Positions 27,461 to 38,664 are shown, counted from the stretch's first letter. The stretch: 64,000 nt of DNA from Stenotrophomonas raiganjensis (SeqCode) (GCF_030658505.1 NZ_JAUTXR010000173.1:65695-129694), one strand, 5' to 3'. Notes: generated by a model from the sequence alone, not told the origin. Program-made: numbers and translations.

Positions 27461-28419
27461 AAGGAGCTGGGCAGCATGCCGATATCCTGCATCCAGCGCT
27501 CGGCAAGCTGCGGCCACGCCGCTACCGGTGCATCCTTCATGCGCAGCCCGAATGCGTGGCCGCCGCGTGCGAACAGATGCATTTCCACCGGCACGCCCGC
27601 GTCGACCAAGGCACGGTAATAGGCCAGCGATTCGCGCACGTCATCGGTGCGATCGTCGGTGGCCTGCGCGATGAACGTCGGCGGTACCTTGTCATCCACG
27701 GTGATGTCCCTGACCAGCGACAATCCCTTTCCGTGCCCCGCCCACAGGTGCCCGGAATACATCACCATCGCGAAATCGGGGCGGCTCGGCTGCTCATCCG
27801 CCGCATCGACCGGCGCGTAGCTGCGCAGCGCGTGCGTGCTCAGTCCTGCCACCACGTGGCCACCGGCGGAAAAGCCGATCACCCCGATCCGCGTTGGATT
27901 GATTGACCAGCGCTCGGCCTGTGCGCGCAGCAGGCCCATTGCACGCTGTGCATCCTGCAGGGCCATCGGCACCTTTGGAGTGTCGCGGCAGTTGCACACG
28001 GGGTCCCAGTTCGGGCCGGAGGCTGGCACCCGGTACTTCAGCAATGCACAGGTGATGCCCTGCGCGGCCAGCCAGTCGCAGATCTCGCTGCCTTCCAGGT
28101 CCATCGCCAGCACCCGATAGCCTCCGCCAGGCACCACCATCACCGCGGTGCCGGTGGCCGGCCCCTTCGGCGGAAACACGGTGAGGGTCGGCGTAGCGAC
28201 GTTCTGCAGCATCATCCAGTGTTCGCCACTGGCTTCGGAGGTCACTTCGCTGACCTGCTCGGGCCCCTTCAACTTCGGCGGCGCGCTCACCGTGCCCTGC
28301 GGCCACAGTGGAAGCTCGGTGGTGCCTTGTGGCGGATGCCAGGTGGAAGGCGCGGCCTTCGCCGTAGCGAACGGCACCATCGCAAGCAGCAGCAAGCTCA
28401 AGGACAGGAGCGCACGCAT
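27457..28419 (-). CDS. Secreted alpha/beta-hydrolase, acetyl-esterase type
   Basis: A 320-residue exported esterase. The signal peptide is MRALLSLSLLLLAMVPFATAKA. The oxyanion loop is VVPGGGYRVLA, the nucleophile Ser lies in GFSAGGH, the acid is in ATDDRTDD and the His in RGGHAFG. The order fits the BD-FAE/acetyl-xylan esterase-like hydrolases, which remove acyl groups from sugars or drugs in the periplasm. The ATG at 28419 is chosen for its spacing to GGAT; an ATG at 28428 is possible. The TAG stop lies in the SMAG element shared with the permease gene. Confidence 0.88.
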   Translation of the reverse strand: MRALLSLSLLLLAMVPFATAKAAPSTWHPPQGTTELPLWPQGTVSAPPKLKGPEQVSEVTSEASGEHWMMLQNVATPTLTVFPPKGPATGTAVMVVPGGGYRVLAMDLEGSEICDWLAAQGITCALLKYRVPASGPNWDPVCNCRDTPKVPMALQDAQRAMGLLRAQAERWSINPTRIGVIGFSAGGHVVAGLSTHALRSYAPVDAADEQPSRPDFAMVMYSGHLWAGHGKGLSLVRDITVDDKVPPTFIAQATDDRTDDVRESLAYYRALVDAGVPVEMHLFARGGHAFGLRMKDAPVAAWPQLAERWMQDIGMLPSSL

Positions 28420-28448
28420 GATCGGCATCCATGGTTGGAGCAGCAGAT

Positions 28449-28509
28449 TGTAGAACCGAGCCCATGCTCGGCTTCGAGGATGCAGCCGAGCGTAGGCTCG
28501 GCTCTACAA
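28449..28509. repeat. SMAG dimer
   Basis: Terminal 14-bp arms (TTGTAGAACCGAGC and GCTCGGCTCTACAA, one mismatch) have GTAG at both ends. Each half folds alone: CCGAGC-CCAT-GCTCGG and CCGAGC-GTAG-GCTCGG. This is the inverted dimer form of the SMAG family, located between the esterase promoter side and the tRNA terminator. Confidence 0.85.
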
Positions 28510-28515
28510 CATGGC

Positions 28516-28548
28516 AAAAAAAAACCTGCATCTCGCGATGCAGGTTTT
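28516..28548 (-). terminator. Terminator of tRNA-Asn
   Basis: A perfect 12-bp stem (AAAACCTGCATC / GATGCAGGTTTT, loop of four), read on the minus strand, runs into nine T residues. It starts 7 bp past the tRNA 3' end. Confidence 0.92.
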
Positions 28549-28554
28549 TCAAGG

Positions 28555-28631
28555 TGGCGCCCGAAGTTGGACTCGAACCAACGACCCCCTGATTAACAGT
28601 CAAGTGCTCTAACCGGCTGAGCTATTCGGGC
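28555..28631 (-). tRNA. tRNA-Asn (GTT)
   Basis: A 77-nt cloverleaf with encoded CCA. The acceptor stem is GCCCGAA/TTCGGGC with discriminator G. The D-arm is AGCTCAGCCGGTTAGAGC, and the T-arm contains GGTTCGAGTCC. The anticodon loop CTGTTAA gives anticodon GTT (28595-28597 on the complement). It has its own intrinsic terminator. Confidence 0.97.
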
Positions 28632-28653
28632 AGACGACTAGTATAACCACTCT

Positions 28654-29124
28654 TCACGCGCGATGGTAGGGGTGATTGGCAATCATTGCCGCAGCCCGAT
28701 ACAGCTGCTCGGCCACCACCAGGCGCACCAGCATGTGCGGCAGCGTCAGCGGTCCGATCGACCACTTCTCATCGGCCAGTGCGGATACTTCCGGCGAATG
28801 CCCTTCCGGGCCACCGATGAGGAATGCCAGGTCCCTGCCCTGCCCGCGCCAGTGTTCCAGGCGCTGGGCCAGTTGTTCCGAACTGAGCTGGCGTCCGGGC
28901 ACATCCAGCGCCACCACATAGGCATTCTTCGGCAGCGCAGCGATCACCCGCTTGCCTTCATCTTCGGTGGCACGGCGCGGATCACGCCCCTTGCCGCGCA
29001 GGCCGGGCTCGATTTCCACCAGTTCGAACGGCAGCCAGTGCGACAACCGTTTCTGGTACTCGGCGAAGCCCTGCGCCACCCAGCTGGGGGCGCGTTCACC
29101 GGTGGCGATCAGGCGGGCTTTCAT
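28654..29124 (-). CDS. rlmH: 23S rRNA (pseudouridine1915-N3)-methyltransferase RlmH
   Basis: A 156-residue SPOUT methyltransferase. It methylates pseudouridine 1915 in helix 69 of 23S rRNA in the assembled 70S ribosome, using SAM. The knot motif is LAFLIGGPEGHSPEV, followed by the diagnostic C-terminus LTLPHMLVRLVVAEQLYRA and NHPYHRA. Length matches E. coli RlmH (155). The ATG at 29124 gives MKARLIATG. It ends the lptE-holA-nadD-rsfS-rlmH run, as in E. coli. Confidence 0.96.
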   Translation of the reverse strand: MKARLIATGERAPSWVAQGFAEYQKRLSHWLPFELVEIEPGLRGKGRDPRRATEDEGKRVIAALPKNAYVVALDVPGRQLSSEQLAQRLEHWRGQGRDLAFLIGGPEGHSPEVSALADEKWSIGPLTLPHMLVRLVVAEQLYRAAAMIANHPYHRA

Positions 29125-29188
29125 CAACGGTCCTCCAAAACGTCGACGGCGCCATCGGCGCCGTCGAAGGGATGCATCAACGTGCGGC

Positions 29189-29599
29189 TCAGGCCACTTC
29201 GTCGTCGCTGGACGGCGGCTGGTCGCCGACGGTCCACAGCCGCTCGAGGGCGTAGAACTCACGCACGCGCGGCAGCATCACGTGAACGATCACGTCGCCC
29301 AGGTCGACCAGCACCCACTCGGCTTCGCGCTCGCCTTCCACGCCCAGCGGCATCACGTCGAGATTCTTGGCGAAGCGCACGACTTCATCGGCAATCGACT
29401 TGACGTGGCGGGTCGAGGTGCCCGAAACAACAATCATGTAATCGGCAACGCTGGACCGGCCGCGCACGTCGATCTCGACCAGGTCCTTGGCCTTCAGGTC
29501 TTCGGTGGCTTGGCGGACGCTGGCCAGCAGTTCCGGCACGGACGGCGGCGGGCTGGGCAGATCGACCTTGATGGTCTGGGGCTGGGTCTGGTTGCTCAA
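29189..29599 (-). CDS. rsfS: Ribosomal silencing factor RsfS
   Basis: A 136-residue RsfS/Iojap protein. Conserved parts are DLKAKDLVEIDVRGRSSVADYMIV, SGTSTRHVKSIADEV, EAEWVLVDLGDVIVHVMLP and REFYALERLW. RsfS binds uL14 on the 50S subunit and blocks subunit joining during starvation. The N-terminus has an extra Pro-rich lead of about 20 residues. The start appears to be TTG at 29599 with no clear ribosome site, so it may lie a few codons inside. Confidence 0.95.
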   Translation of the reverse strand: MSNQTQPQTIKVDLPSPPPSVPELLASVRQATEDLKAKDLVEIDVRGRSSVADYMIVVSGTSTRHVKSIADEVVRFAKNLDVMPLGVEGEREAEWVLVDLGDVIVHVMLPRVREFYALERLWTVGDQPPSSDDEVA

Positions 29600-29657
29600 A
29601 GTGGATCGACTCGATAAACGTGGGGGCGATTATACGGGGATGGCGCCGGCGCGCCAT

Positions 29658-30323
29658 TCACGGCGTGGCTGGGCGATACAGCCCGTGTGCAGCGACATAG
29701 TCGGCCACGGCCGGCGGCAGCAGTGCACGCCAGGGACCGCCGGAGGCGATCTGGGTGCGCACGGCACTGGCCGATTCCTCGCGCAGCGGGTGGTGCAGGC
29801 GCAGGACGCGCCCGGCCGGGCTGGCAAACAGCGCCTGTTCGTTATCGGCCCAGCGCCCCTCCAGCGCGCGGCCCAGCTCGCCATCGACCGAAGCCCGCAG
29901 TGGGCTGCCCGGCCGTTCAGCCACGACGAAATGGGCCAGCCCGAACAGGGCCTCCCATTCGTGCCAGCTGGCCAGGCCCAGCAGGCTGTCAGCGCCGACC
30001 AGCCAGGCCAGTGGTCGGCCGGGGCCAAGCTCACCACGCAGTTCGCGCAGGGTATCGACGGTGTACGAGGGGCGACCGGGATGGCGCGCCGCCCGGTCCA
30101 GCTCACGGCGATCCAGCAGCAGGCCCGGCTCATCACCAATGGCCAGCGACAGCATGCTGCAACGCTGTTCGGCAGTGGCACCGGGCACCGCGCGGTGCGG
30201 CGGATCGGCGGCCGGCAACATGCGCACGGCGACCTGCAGTTCGTCACGGGCAGCACGGGCGATCGCGAGGTGCCCGAGGTGCACCGGATCGAAGGTGCCC
30301 CCGTAATAGATCCGCAGGCTCAT
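29658..30323 (-). CDS. nadD: Nicotinate-nucleotide adenylyltransferase
   Basis: A 221-residue nucleotidyltransferase of NAD synthesis, forming deamido-NAD from nicotinate mononucleotide and ATP. The GGTFDPVHLGH motif at the N-terminus contains the catalytic H-x-G-H. SYTVDTLREL and ESASAVRTQI (the ISxTxxR equivalent) follow. The ATG at 30323 is preceded directly by an in-frame GTG and the holA stop (TGAGTGATG), so translation is probably coupled to holA. Confidence 0.94.
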   Translation of the reverse strand: MSLRIYYGGTFDPVHLGHLAIARAARDELQVAVRMLPAADPPHRAVPGATAEQRCSMLSLAIGDEPGLLLDRRELDRAARHPGRPSYTVDTLRELRGELGPGRPLAWLVGADSLLGLASWHEWEALFGLAHFVVAERPGSPLRASVDGELGRALEGRWADNEQALFASPAGRVLRLHHPLREESASAVRTQIASGGPWRALLPPAVADYVAAHGLYRPATP

Positions 30324-30326
30324 CAC

Positions 30327-31364
30327 TCAAGCCCGCGCCAGCAGGCGCACGGCACGCGGTTCGGCCACGGCCACCAGCAGGCGTTCCAGCGCCAGCCAGG
30401 CATCGCCGTCAGCCCGCCCCTTGGCGATGCGGTCGACCAGCCCCGCCTCGGCCACGAAGCGCTCCCAGCGCTTGCCTTCCGGGTGCCGCTGCAGCGCACG
30501 CTTGTAGGGCGCCTGCCGTGATTCCCAGATCCCGCGTGATTTCATTTCGGCGGCCAGGTTGCCACCCCGCGCCTGCACCCGGGCCAGGCCGGCACCCGCC
30601 AGCAGCTCGCGGATGACCATCGGCATCAGCGCGGCCACGGCTTCGCCTTCGCCGCGCAGCCCGGCCAGCATGCGCAGCACCGCCGGCGGCTGGCCGGAGA
30701 AGGCGGCCTCCATCAGCCGGAACACGTCATAGCGGGCGGCATCGGCCACCAGCGATTCCATCCGTTCCACGTCCAGCGGCTGGCCGTCGGCCAGCAGCGC
30801 CAGTTTGTCGATTTCCTGCGCTGCGGCCAGCAGATTGCCTTCCACCCGCTCGGCCAACCGCTGCACGGCGGCAGGGTCGGCACGCAGGCCCTTGCCACGC
30901 AGGCGCCGCTCGATCCAGTCCGGCAGTTCGTGCGGCTTGATCGCCCAGGCCACCGACAGCACGCCGATGCGGTTGACCGCCTCGGCCCACTTGCCCTGGT
31001 GGGCCTTGCTCCATTCGTTGGCGGTGATCATCAGCACCACGTCCGGCGCTGGGTTGGCGCAGAACTGACTGATCACCTCGGCGCCCTCCTTGCCCGGCTT
31101 GCCGCTGGGCAGGCGCACCTCGACCAGGCGTCGGGCGCTGAACAGGCTGGGTGCGTTGAAGCTGGCGTCGAGCTGGTTCCAGTCGAAATCGCGGCCATCG
31201 GCGTCGAACACCTCGCGCTCACCGATGCCGGCGGCGCGCGCCCGCGCGCGGATGGCGTCGGCCGCCTCCAGCACACGCAGGGTTTCCGGGCCGGCAATCA
31301 GATAGACCGGCGCCAGCGCGGTATCAGCGCCCTGGCTGGCCAGCTGCTCCGGACGCAGTTCCAT
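30327..31364 (-). CDS. holA: DNA polymerase III subunit delta
   Basis: A 345-residue clamp-loader subunit that opens the beta clamp. It has the HolA N-terminal region (APVYLIAGPETLRVLEAADAIR), the LFSARRLVEVRLPSGKPG segment, and the C-terminal collar domain with ARYDVFRLMEAAFSGQP. Length fits E. coli HolA (343). It lies between lptE (9 bp) and nadD (3 bp) on the same strand, the conserved order. Confidence 0.94.
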   Translation of the reverse strand: MELRPEQLASQGADTALAPVYLIAGPETLRVLEAADAIRARARAAGIGEREVFDADGRDFDWNQLDASFNAPSLFSARRLVEVRLPSGKPGKEGAEVISQFCANPAPDVVLMITANEWSKAHQGKWAEAVNRIGVLSVAWAIKPHELPDWIERRLRGKGLRADPAAVQRLAERVEGNLLAAAQEIDKLALLADGQPLDVERMESLVADAARYDVFRLMEAAFSGQPPAVLRMLAGLRGEGEAVAALMPMVIRELLAGAGLARVQARGGNLAAEMKSRGIWESRQAPYKRALQRHPEGKRWERFVAEAGLVDRIAKGRADGDAWLALERLLVAVAEPRAVRLLARA

Positions 31365-31373
31365 CGCCGCGAC

Positions 31374-31958
31374 TCAGTGCTTGGTTGCGGGAACCGGCAC
31401 GGCCGGCACCGCGCCTTCGGCCGGCTTGGCCTTCGGCGCCGACAGGCTGCCGCCCTTCTCGATCTCGGCACGCACCACGCTGTCGATGCGGCGGATGATC
31501 GACGCGGACATTTCCCGGCGCAGCTCATCGGCCAGGATCTCGCGTTCGGTGGTGGTACCCGTGGCGTCGGTCGGCGGCGACACATAGTCGCGCGACAGCT
31601 CGATCACCTGCTGCGGCACCAGTTCGCTGCCGTCCTCGCGGCGGAAAATGAAGATCACCGCATAGCGCAGGCTGTACTCCTGCGCACGGCCCTGCGAGTC
31701 GATCGCGATCGGCAGGTCACCCCAGCGTTCGGACAGCACCTGCAACTGGGTACTGGGTTCCTTGCTGTCCTCATCGGCCAGCTTGGCTCCGGAGGCGAGC
31801 AGGCTGCGGTTGAGCAGCTTGACCAGTTCGCTGTACGGCGCGGTCGAGACCACCTTCACCGGCGCCGTATCGGTCGGCAGCATCAGCTTGTTGCGCAGAT
31901 GGAAACCGCAGCCGGCAAGGCCGAGGACAAGAACGAGGGCAAGCAGGATTCGGGTCAT
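31374..31958 (-). CDS. lptE: LPS-assembly lipoprotein LptE
   Basis: A 194-residue outer-membrane lipoprotein with lipobox LAGC (Cys17). The following CGFHLRNKLMLP is the LptE signature. LptE plugs the LptD barrel and helps insert lipopolysaccharide into the outer leaflet. The C-terminus has an Ala/Pro/Lys-rich tail of about 25 residues, longer than in E. coli. The ATG at 31958 is chosen because it gives a proper signal peptide. It lies between leuS and holA, as in E. coli. Confidence 0.95.
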   Translation of the reverse strand: MTRILLALVLVLGLAGCGFHLRNKLMLPTDTAPVKVVSTAPYSELVKLLNRSLLASGAKLADEDSKEPSTQLQVLSERWGDLPIAIDSQGRAQEYSLRYAVIFIFRREDGSELVPQQVIELSRDYVSPPTDATGTTTEREILADELRREMSASIIRRIDSVVRAEIEKGGSLSAPKAKPAEGAVPAVPVPATKH

Positions 31959-32093
31959 GGAGACAGTCTGGCGGAGCCGGGCGATCACGGCAACACACAG
32001 CGTGCCCGAAGCCGCGTGAATGCAGGGCCATCAAGCACGTGGCCCTGCACGGAAAAGCACCGGCCGCGCGGACGGCGGCCGGTACCGGGTACA

Positions 32094-34841
<2,748 letters not shown>

Positions 34842-35441
34842 TCAGCGCAGGCGCGACAACGGCAGGGCCAAGGCCAGCCAGGCCGCCCAGCAGGCGAACG
34901 CAAGCCGTTGTGCCAGTGGCGCCGGCAGCATGCCCTGCAGGGCGAAGGCCGCCAGTGCGGCTAGTCCACCACAGACGACCGCCACCCCGCCCAGGGTGCG
35001 GTCGTGCCCCTGGCGCAACTGCGAAATGCCCAGCAACAGGGTGCCGGCCACGAAACCCAGCACCCAGATCATCCAGGCGCTGGCATGCAGCTGGCTGGCC
35101 GGTCCATGCAGGTCATCCACGTCCAGTGGCAGCAGGCCCATCGCGGCGAACGCCAGGCCAGCCAGCAGCAGCATCTGGCTGCCGACCCGCGGCGCCCAGC
35201 CGGCCGTGGCGGGCAGCCGCCGGCGCAGGCACCCGGCCACCGCTGCCGCCAGCACACCGGGCAGCACGAAGCCGAGCAGATTGAAGGCCAGCGCATGCGG
35301 TACGCCCTGCGCACCCAGCAGGGCGACCGGGTGCCGCGCCTGTGCATAGCCATCCAGGCCCGCGCCGAAGCCCACTACCGAGGCACCGAACAACAGGGCC
35401 GCCGCCAGCCCCAGGCCACGCTCGTATCCGCGCAAGGTCAT
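34842..35441 (-). CDS. DUF998 family membrane protein
   Basis: A 199-residue protein with about six hydrophobic segments and the DUF998 layout: RGLGLAAALLFGASVVGFG, then ALAFNLLGFVLPGVLAA, LLAGLAFAAMGLLPLD and a conserved HAS-x-W segment (QLHASAWMIWVLGF). Function is unknown. The ATG at 35441 (MTLRGYERG) is chosen because upstream in-frame sequence is not hydrophobic or conserved-looking. A second DUF998 protein occurs at 55985. Confidence 0.82.
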   Translation of the reverse strand: MTLRGYERGLGLAAALLFGASVVGFGAGLDGYAQARHPVALLGAQGVPHALAFNLLGFVLPGVLAAAVAGCLRRRLPATAGWAPRVGSQMLLLAGLAFAAMGLLPLDVDDLHGPASQLHASAWMIWVLGFVAGTLLLGISQLRQGHDRTLGGVAVVCGGLAALAAFALQGMLPAPLAQRLAFACWAAWLALALPLSRLR

Positions 35442-35604
35442 CCGAAAGATCCGCACCGCCAATGAATGAAGGAGCGGATTGTCGCGTCCCCGCCGCCCCG
35501 GCGCCAAGGGCACGCATTTCGATATCGTCCGATTCCAGTGGCGATCACGCGTGAAGACGATGTGAAGCGCGGCAACCCGCCACGTTCTGACCACAGGAAT
35601 CATC

Positions 35605-35871
35605 ATGCGCAGCGCCATCGCCCGCCGCATCGTCGTCGCTACCGCCCTGACCTTCGGTACCGCCGCATCCGCCCATGCAGCCGACTACATCTGCTATGCC
35701 AAGGTAGGCCCGGCCTCCAACCCGCAGAACAGCGGCACGCTGGGCGGCCTGGTGCAGGCCGAGAACCGGCAGGCCGCAGAAGCCCAGTACCTGGTCCGCG
35801 CCTCGCAATCGCGCCCGGTGCTGACCGGCCGGTGGGTGGTGCATGACGTGACCTGCAAGCCGACCCACTGA
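35605..35871 (+). CDS. Small secreted protein with two cysteines
   Basis: An 88-residue protein. The signal peptide ends AHA (about residue 25), leaving a mature part of about 63 residues starting ADYICYAKVG and ending VTCKPTH. One cysteine near each end suggests a disulphide-closed domain. AGGAAT lies just before the ATG, and a terminator follows. Codon use and signal peptide support a real gene, but I do not recognise the family. Confidence 0.72.
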   Translation: MRSAIARRIVVATALTFGTAASAHAADYICYAKVGPASNPQNSGTLGGLVQAENRQAAEAQYLVRASQSRPVLTGRWVVHDVTCKPTH

Positions 35872-35879
35872 GCAGCACA

Positions 35880-35900
35880 GCGGGCCGCAAGGCCCGCTTC
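35880..35900 (+). terminator. Hairpin terminator of the small secreted protein gene
   Basis: A 7-bp stem GCGGGCC/GGCCCGC with a stable GCAA loop, 9 bp after the stop. Only TTC follows, so the U-tract is weak. Confidence 0.55.
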
Positions 35901-35936
35901 CCGCCCCGAGCGGGTGGACAGGGGGGAAGCCCAGGG

Positions 35937-35974
35937 TTGAGACCGACACCGATCGCCACCATAGAATCGGTCTC
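35937..35974 (+). promoter_or_regulatory. Candidate promoter with flanking inverted repeat, before the thioredoxin-like gene
   Basis: TTGAGA (35937-35942) and TAGAAT (35962-35967) resemble -35 and -10 boxes but are 19 bp apart, longer than ideal. An 8-bp inverted repeat, GAGACCGA (35939-35946) and TCGGTCTC (35967-35974), brackets the spacer and could be an operator. Confidence 0.4.
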
Positions 35975-35998
35975 CAGACGCCAGACGATGCTTCCCCC

Positions 35999-36856
35999 AT
36001 GACCGAAACGACCTACGTATTCGACGCCACCACTGCGACCTTCGAGGCCGAAGTCCTGCAGAAGTCGCTGCAGACGCCGGTGCTGGTCGACTTCTGGGCC
36101 ACCTGGTGCGGACCGTGCAAGACCCTGGGGCCGATGCTGGAAAAGCTGGCCGCCGAGTACAACGGCGCCTTCGAGCTGGCCAAGGTCGACGTCGACAAGG
36201 AGCAGCAGATTGCCGCCGCGTTCCAGATCCGCTCCGTGCCAACCGTCTTCCTGGTCAAGGGCGGCCAGCTGGTGGATGGCTTCCCCGGCGCCATTCCGGA
36301 AGGCCAGTTGCGCGAATTCCTCGCCCAGCACGGCATCGTGCCGGCTGACGTCGGTGACACCGCTGCCGAAGATGAAGCACCGCTGGACCCGCAGGCACAG
36401 GTGGATGTGCTGCGCGCGCAGATCGCCGCCGAGCCTGACAAGGATGAGCTGAAGCTCGACCTGGCCCTGGCCCTGCTGCAGATCGGCGGTGTGGACGAGG
36501 CCGGCACGCTGATCGACGGCCTGCCCGCCAACCTCGCCACCGACGACCGCGCCGTGCGCGCCCGCGCCCGCCTGTCTTTCGCCGCCGCGCTGAAGGACGC
36601 TCCCGCTGCCGAAGTACTGGACGCGCGCATTGCCGCCGATGGCAAGGACCTCAAGGCCCGCCACCTGCGCGGCGTGCAGTTGCTGCTGGGCGGCCACGAT
36701 GAGGCCGCGCTGGCGCAGTTCCTGGAAATGCTGCGGATCGACCGTGCATTCGAGGAAGGACTGCCGCGCAAGGCCCTGATCGATGCCTTCAATGTGATCT
36801 CCGACGAGGACCTGGTCGGCCAGTACCGTCGGCGGATGGCCTCCCTGCTGTTCTGA
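35999..36856 (+). CDS. cnoX: Thioredoxin-fold co-chaperone, CnoX/YbbN type
   Basis: A 285-residue protein with an N-terminal thioredoxin domain (about 1-110; WCGPC at residues 36-40, cis-Pro in RSVPTVFLV) and a C-terminal TPR-like helical region (about 125-285; LDLALALLQIGGVDEA, RHLRGVQLLLGGHDEA). CnoX protects proteins from hypochlorous-acid damage and hands them to GroEL and DnaK. Unlike E. coli CnoX (SxxC), both cysteines are kept here, so reductase activity is likely as well. Single-gene unit; AT-poor surroundings. Confidence 0.9.
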   Translation: MTETTYVFDATTATFEAEVLQKSLQTPVLVDFWATWCGPCKTLGPMLEKLAAEYNGAFELAKVDVDKEQQIAAAFQIRSVPTVFLVKGGQLVDGFPGAIPEGQLREFLAQHGIVPADVGDTAAEDEAPLDPQAQVDVLRAQIAAEPDKDELKLDLALALLQIGGVDEAGTLIDGLPANLATDDRAVRARARLSFAAALKDAPAAEVLDARIAADGKDLKARHLRGVQLLLGGHDEAALAQFLEMLRIDRAFEEGLPRKALIDAFNVISDEDLVGQYRRRMASLLF

Positions 36857-36894
36857 ACGGGAACGCACTTCGTTCAGAATCCCTGCACTGAACG

Positions 36895-36932
36895 CGGGCA
36901 ATAATGCCCGGGATGGCGGCCATAGGGCCGCC
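36895..36932 (+). other. Two adjacent hairpins in the leader of the FecR/LysM gene
   Basis: CGGGCA-ATAA-TGCCCG (36895-36910) is followed directly by GGCGGCC-ATAG-GGCCGCC (36915-36932). They lie in the 182-bp gap between the thioredoxin-like gene and the FecR-domain gene. The remaining gap up to 37038 is GC-rich with no further gene. Confidence 0.5.
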
Positions 36933-37038
36933 ACGATCCGTTCGGGGGGATGAGGTCGGGGCCATGGGGTCTTGCAGCTGCGCCCCCGCATTGCCGGGAT
37001 TGCAAACTGTGACCTTCGTCCGCTCGCTGTTGTTCGCC

Positions 37039-38664
37039 ATGCGCTTCCAGGGTGCGCTTCTGTGCGCCCTCCTCCTGCTGCCCGGCCTGGCCGGGGCCCA
37101 GGACTGGAACTACCGGGTCCGCCCCGGCGATACCCTGTGGGACCTGGGCGGCCTGTACCTCAAGCCGACCGTGCGCTGGCAGCAGCTGCAGCAGCACAAC
37201 CGCATCGACAATCCCTACCAGCTGCCGCCCGGGCAGCTGCTGCGCTTCCCGATCAGCTGGCTGCGCATCGAGCCGGCGCCGGCGCGCGTGCTGTCAGTGC
37301 GAGGCAAGGTCGAACTGTCCGGCGCCGATGGCAGCGCCACCCGCGCCATCCAGGCCGGCGAGCAGCTGCGCATCGGTGATACGGTGCAGACCGAGGGCGA
37401 ATCCAGCATCACGCTTGAGTTCGCCGATGCCTCGCGCCTTCAGCTGCGCGAACACTCGCGCCTGCGCCTGGACCAGCTCAGCCGCTACGGCCATACCGGC
37501 ATGGTCGACACCCGCCTGCGCCTGCAGCAGGGGCGCGCCAGCAACCGCGTGACACCGGCCCGCGGCCCGGCGTCGCGCTACATCATCGATGCCCCCACCG
37601 CCACCAGCAGCGTGCGCGGCACCGTGTTCCGGGTCAGTGCCGGCGACACCGGCCAGGTCGCGGCCACCGAGGTCCTGCAGGGCAAGGTGCAGGTCGGCAA
37701 CACCCACGGCCAGCGCCTGGTCCGGCCAGGACAGGCCACCCGCAGCGGCAGCGCGGCAGCAGCTCCGAGCGCAGTCTCCGAGCTGCTGCCGGCCCCGGCA
37801 CTGCGCAAGGATGAGCTGCGCCTGGCACCGCTGCCGACCCGGCTGGCCTGGGACCCGGTCGCCGGGGCCGCGCATTACCGTGTAGAAGTGGTGCAGGCGG
37901 ACACCCCGGAAATCCTCTTGTTTGCCGCAACCACCACCGGCACCCAGCTGGCAATCGGCGACCTGCCGCCCGGTCAACTGCGCATCCTGCTGCGCGCGGT
38001 CGACGCGCAGGGCGTGGAAGGCCTCGACGCCAGCGCCGACTTCGAACTCAGCGATCAGCCTCCGCCGCCGTTGACCGTGTCGCCGTTGCACGGGCAGACG
38101 ATCAACAGTGACCGTCCGCGCTTCCGCTGGAGCCAGGCCCCCGGTGCGCACAGCAGCGTGCTGCAGATCGCCGCCGAGCCGAGCTTCGTGCAGCCGCTGC
38201 AGGAACAGACGACCCGCGGCACCGACCTGCGCCTGGCGCAGCCTCTGCCGCCGGGCCAGTATTTCTGGCGCGTGGCCTCGCGCGATGGCAATGGCCACCA
38301 GGGCCGCTACGGCCAGGCCCTTCCACTGCAGCTGAACAACGACCCGGTCGATCCGGCGCTGCAGCCGCCCGAGGCCGCACACGGTCAACTCACCCTGCGC
38401 TGGCAGGCCGGCAGTGAAGGCCAGCAGTACCGGGTACAGGTGGACCGTCGTGGCGACTTCAGGGCACCGCTGGTGGACCAGACCGTCGCCGAGCCGCAGG
38501 TCAGCTTCAAGCGGCCGTGGAGCGGGACCCTGCATGTGCGCGTGCAGTACATCGACGACGATGGTCATGCCGGCGAGTACTCCCCGGCCCAGCAGATCAA
38601 GCTGCCCTGCCGCACCTGCTACGGCGCAGGCGGTGGCGCCCTGCTGCTGTGGCTGTTGTTATGA
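37039..38664 (+). CDS. Periplasmic LysM and FecR domain protein
   Basis: A 541-residue exported protein. The signal peptide is MRFQGALLCALLLLPGLAGA, then a LysM domain (YRVRPGDTLWDLGGLYL, about 25-75), a FecR domain (about 90-220; VRGKVELSG, TSSVRGTVFRVSAG) and two or three fibronectin-type repeats ending near 520. The C-terminus carries CRTC and a short hydrophobic tail (GALLLWLLL). LysM implies peptidoglycan binding and FecR implies envelope signalling. A GTG at 37009 would add 10 residues. Its TGA overlaps the ATG of the CHASE2-GGDEF gene, suggesting they act together. Confidence 0.86.
   Translation: MRFQGALLCALLLLPGLAGAQDWNYRVRPGDTLWDLGGLYLKPTVRWQQLQQHNRIDNPYQLPPGQLLRFPISWLRIEPAPARVLSVRGKVELSGADGSATRAIQAGEQLRIGDTVQTEGESSITLEFADASRLQLREHSRLRLDQLSRYGHTGMVDTRLRLQQGRASNRVTPARGPASRYIIDAPTATSSVRGTVFRVSAGDTGQVAATEVLQGKVQVGNTHGQRLVRPGQATRSGSAAAAPSAVSELLPAPALRKDELRLAPLPTRLAWDPVAGAAHYRVEVVQADTPEILLFAATTTGTQLAIGDLPPGQLRILLRAVDAQGVEGLDASADFELSDQPPPPLTVSPLHGQTINSDRPRFRWSQAPGAHSSVLQIAAEPSFVQPLQEQTTRGTDLRLAQPLPPGQYFWRVASRDGNGHQGRYGQALPLQLNNDPVDPALQPPEAAHGQLTLRWQAGSEGQQYRVQVDRRGDFRAPLVDQTVAEPQVSFKRPWSGTLHVRVQYIDDDGHAGEYSPAQQIKLPCRTCYGAGGGALLLWLLL

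Noticed and set aside
36857..37038. c-di-GMP riboswitch before the cyclase operon
   Set aside because: The conserved GEMM-type core and receptor sequences were not found by eye; only simple hairpins are visible.
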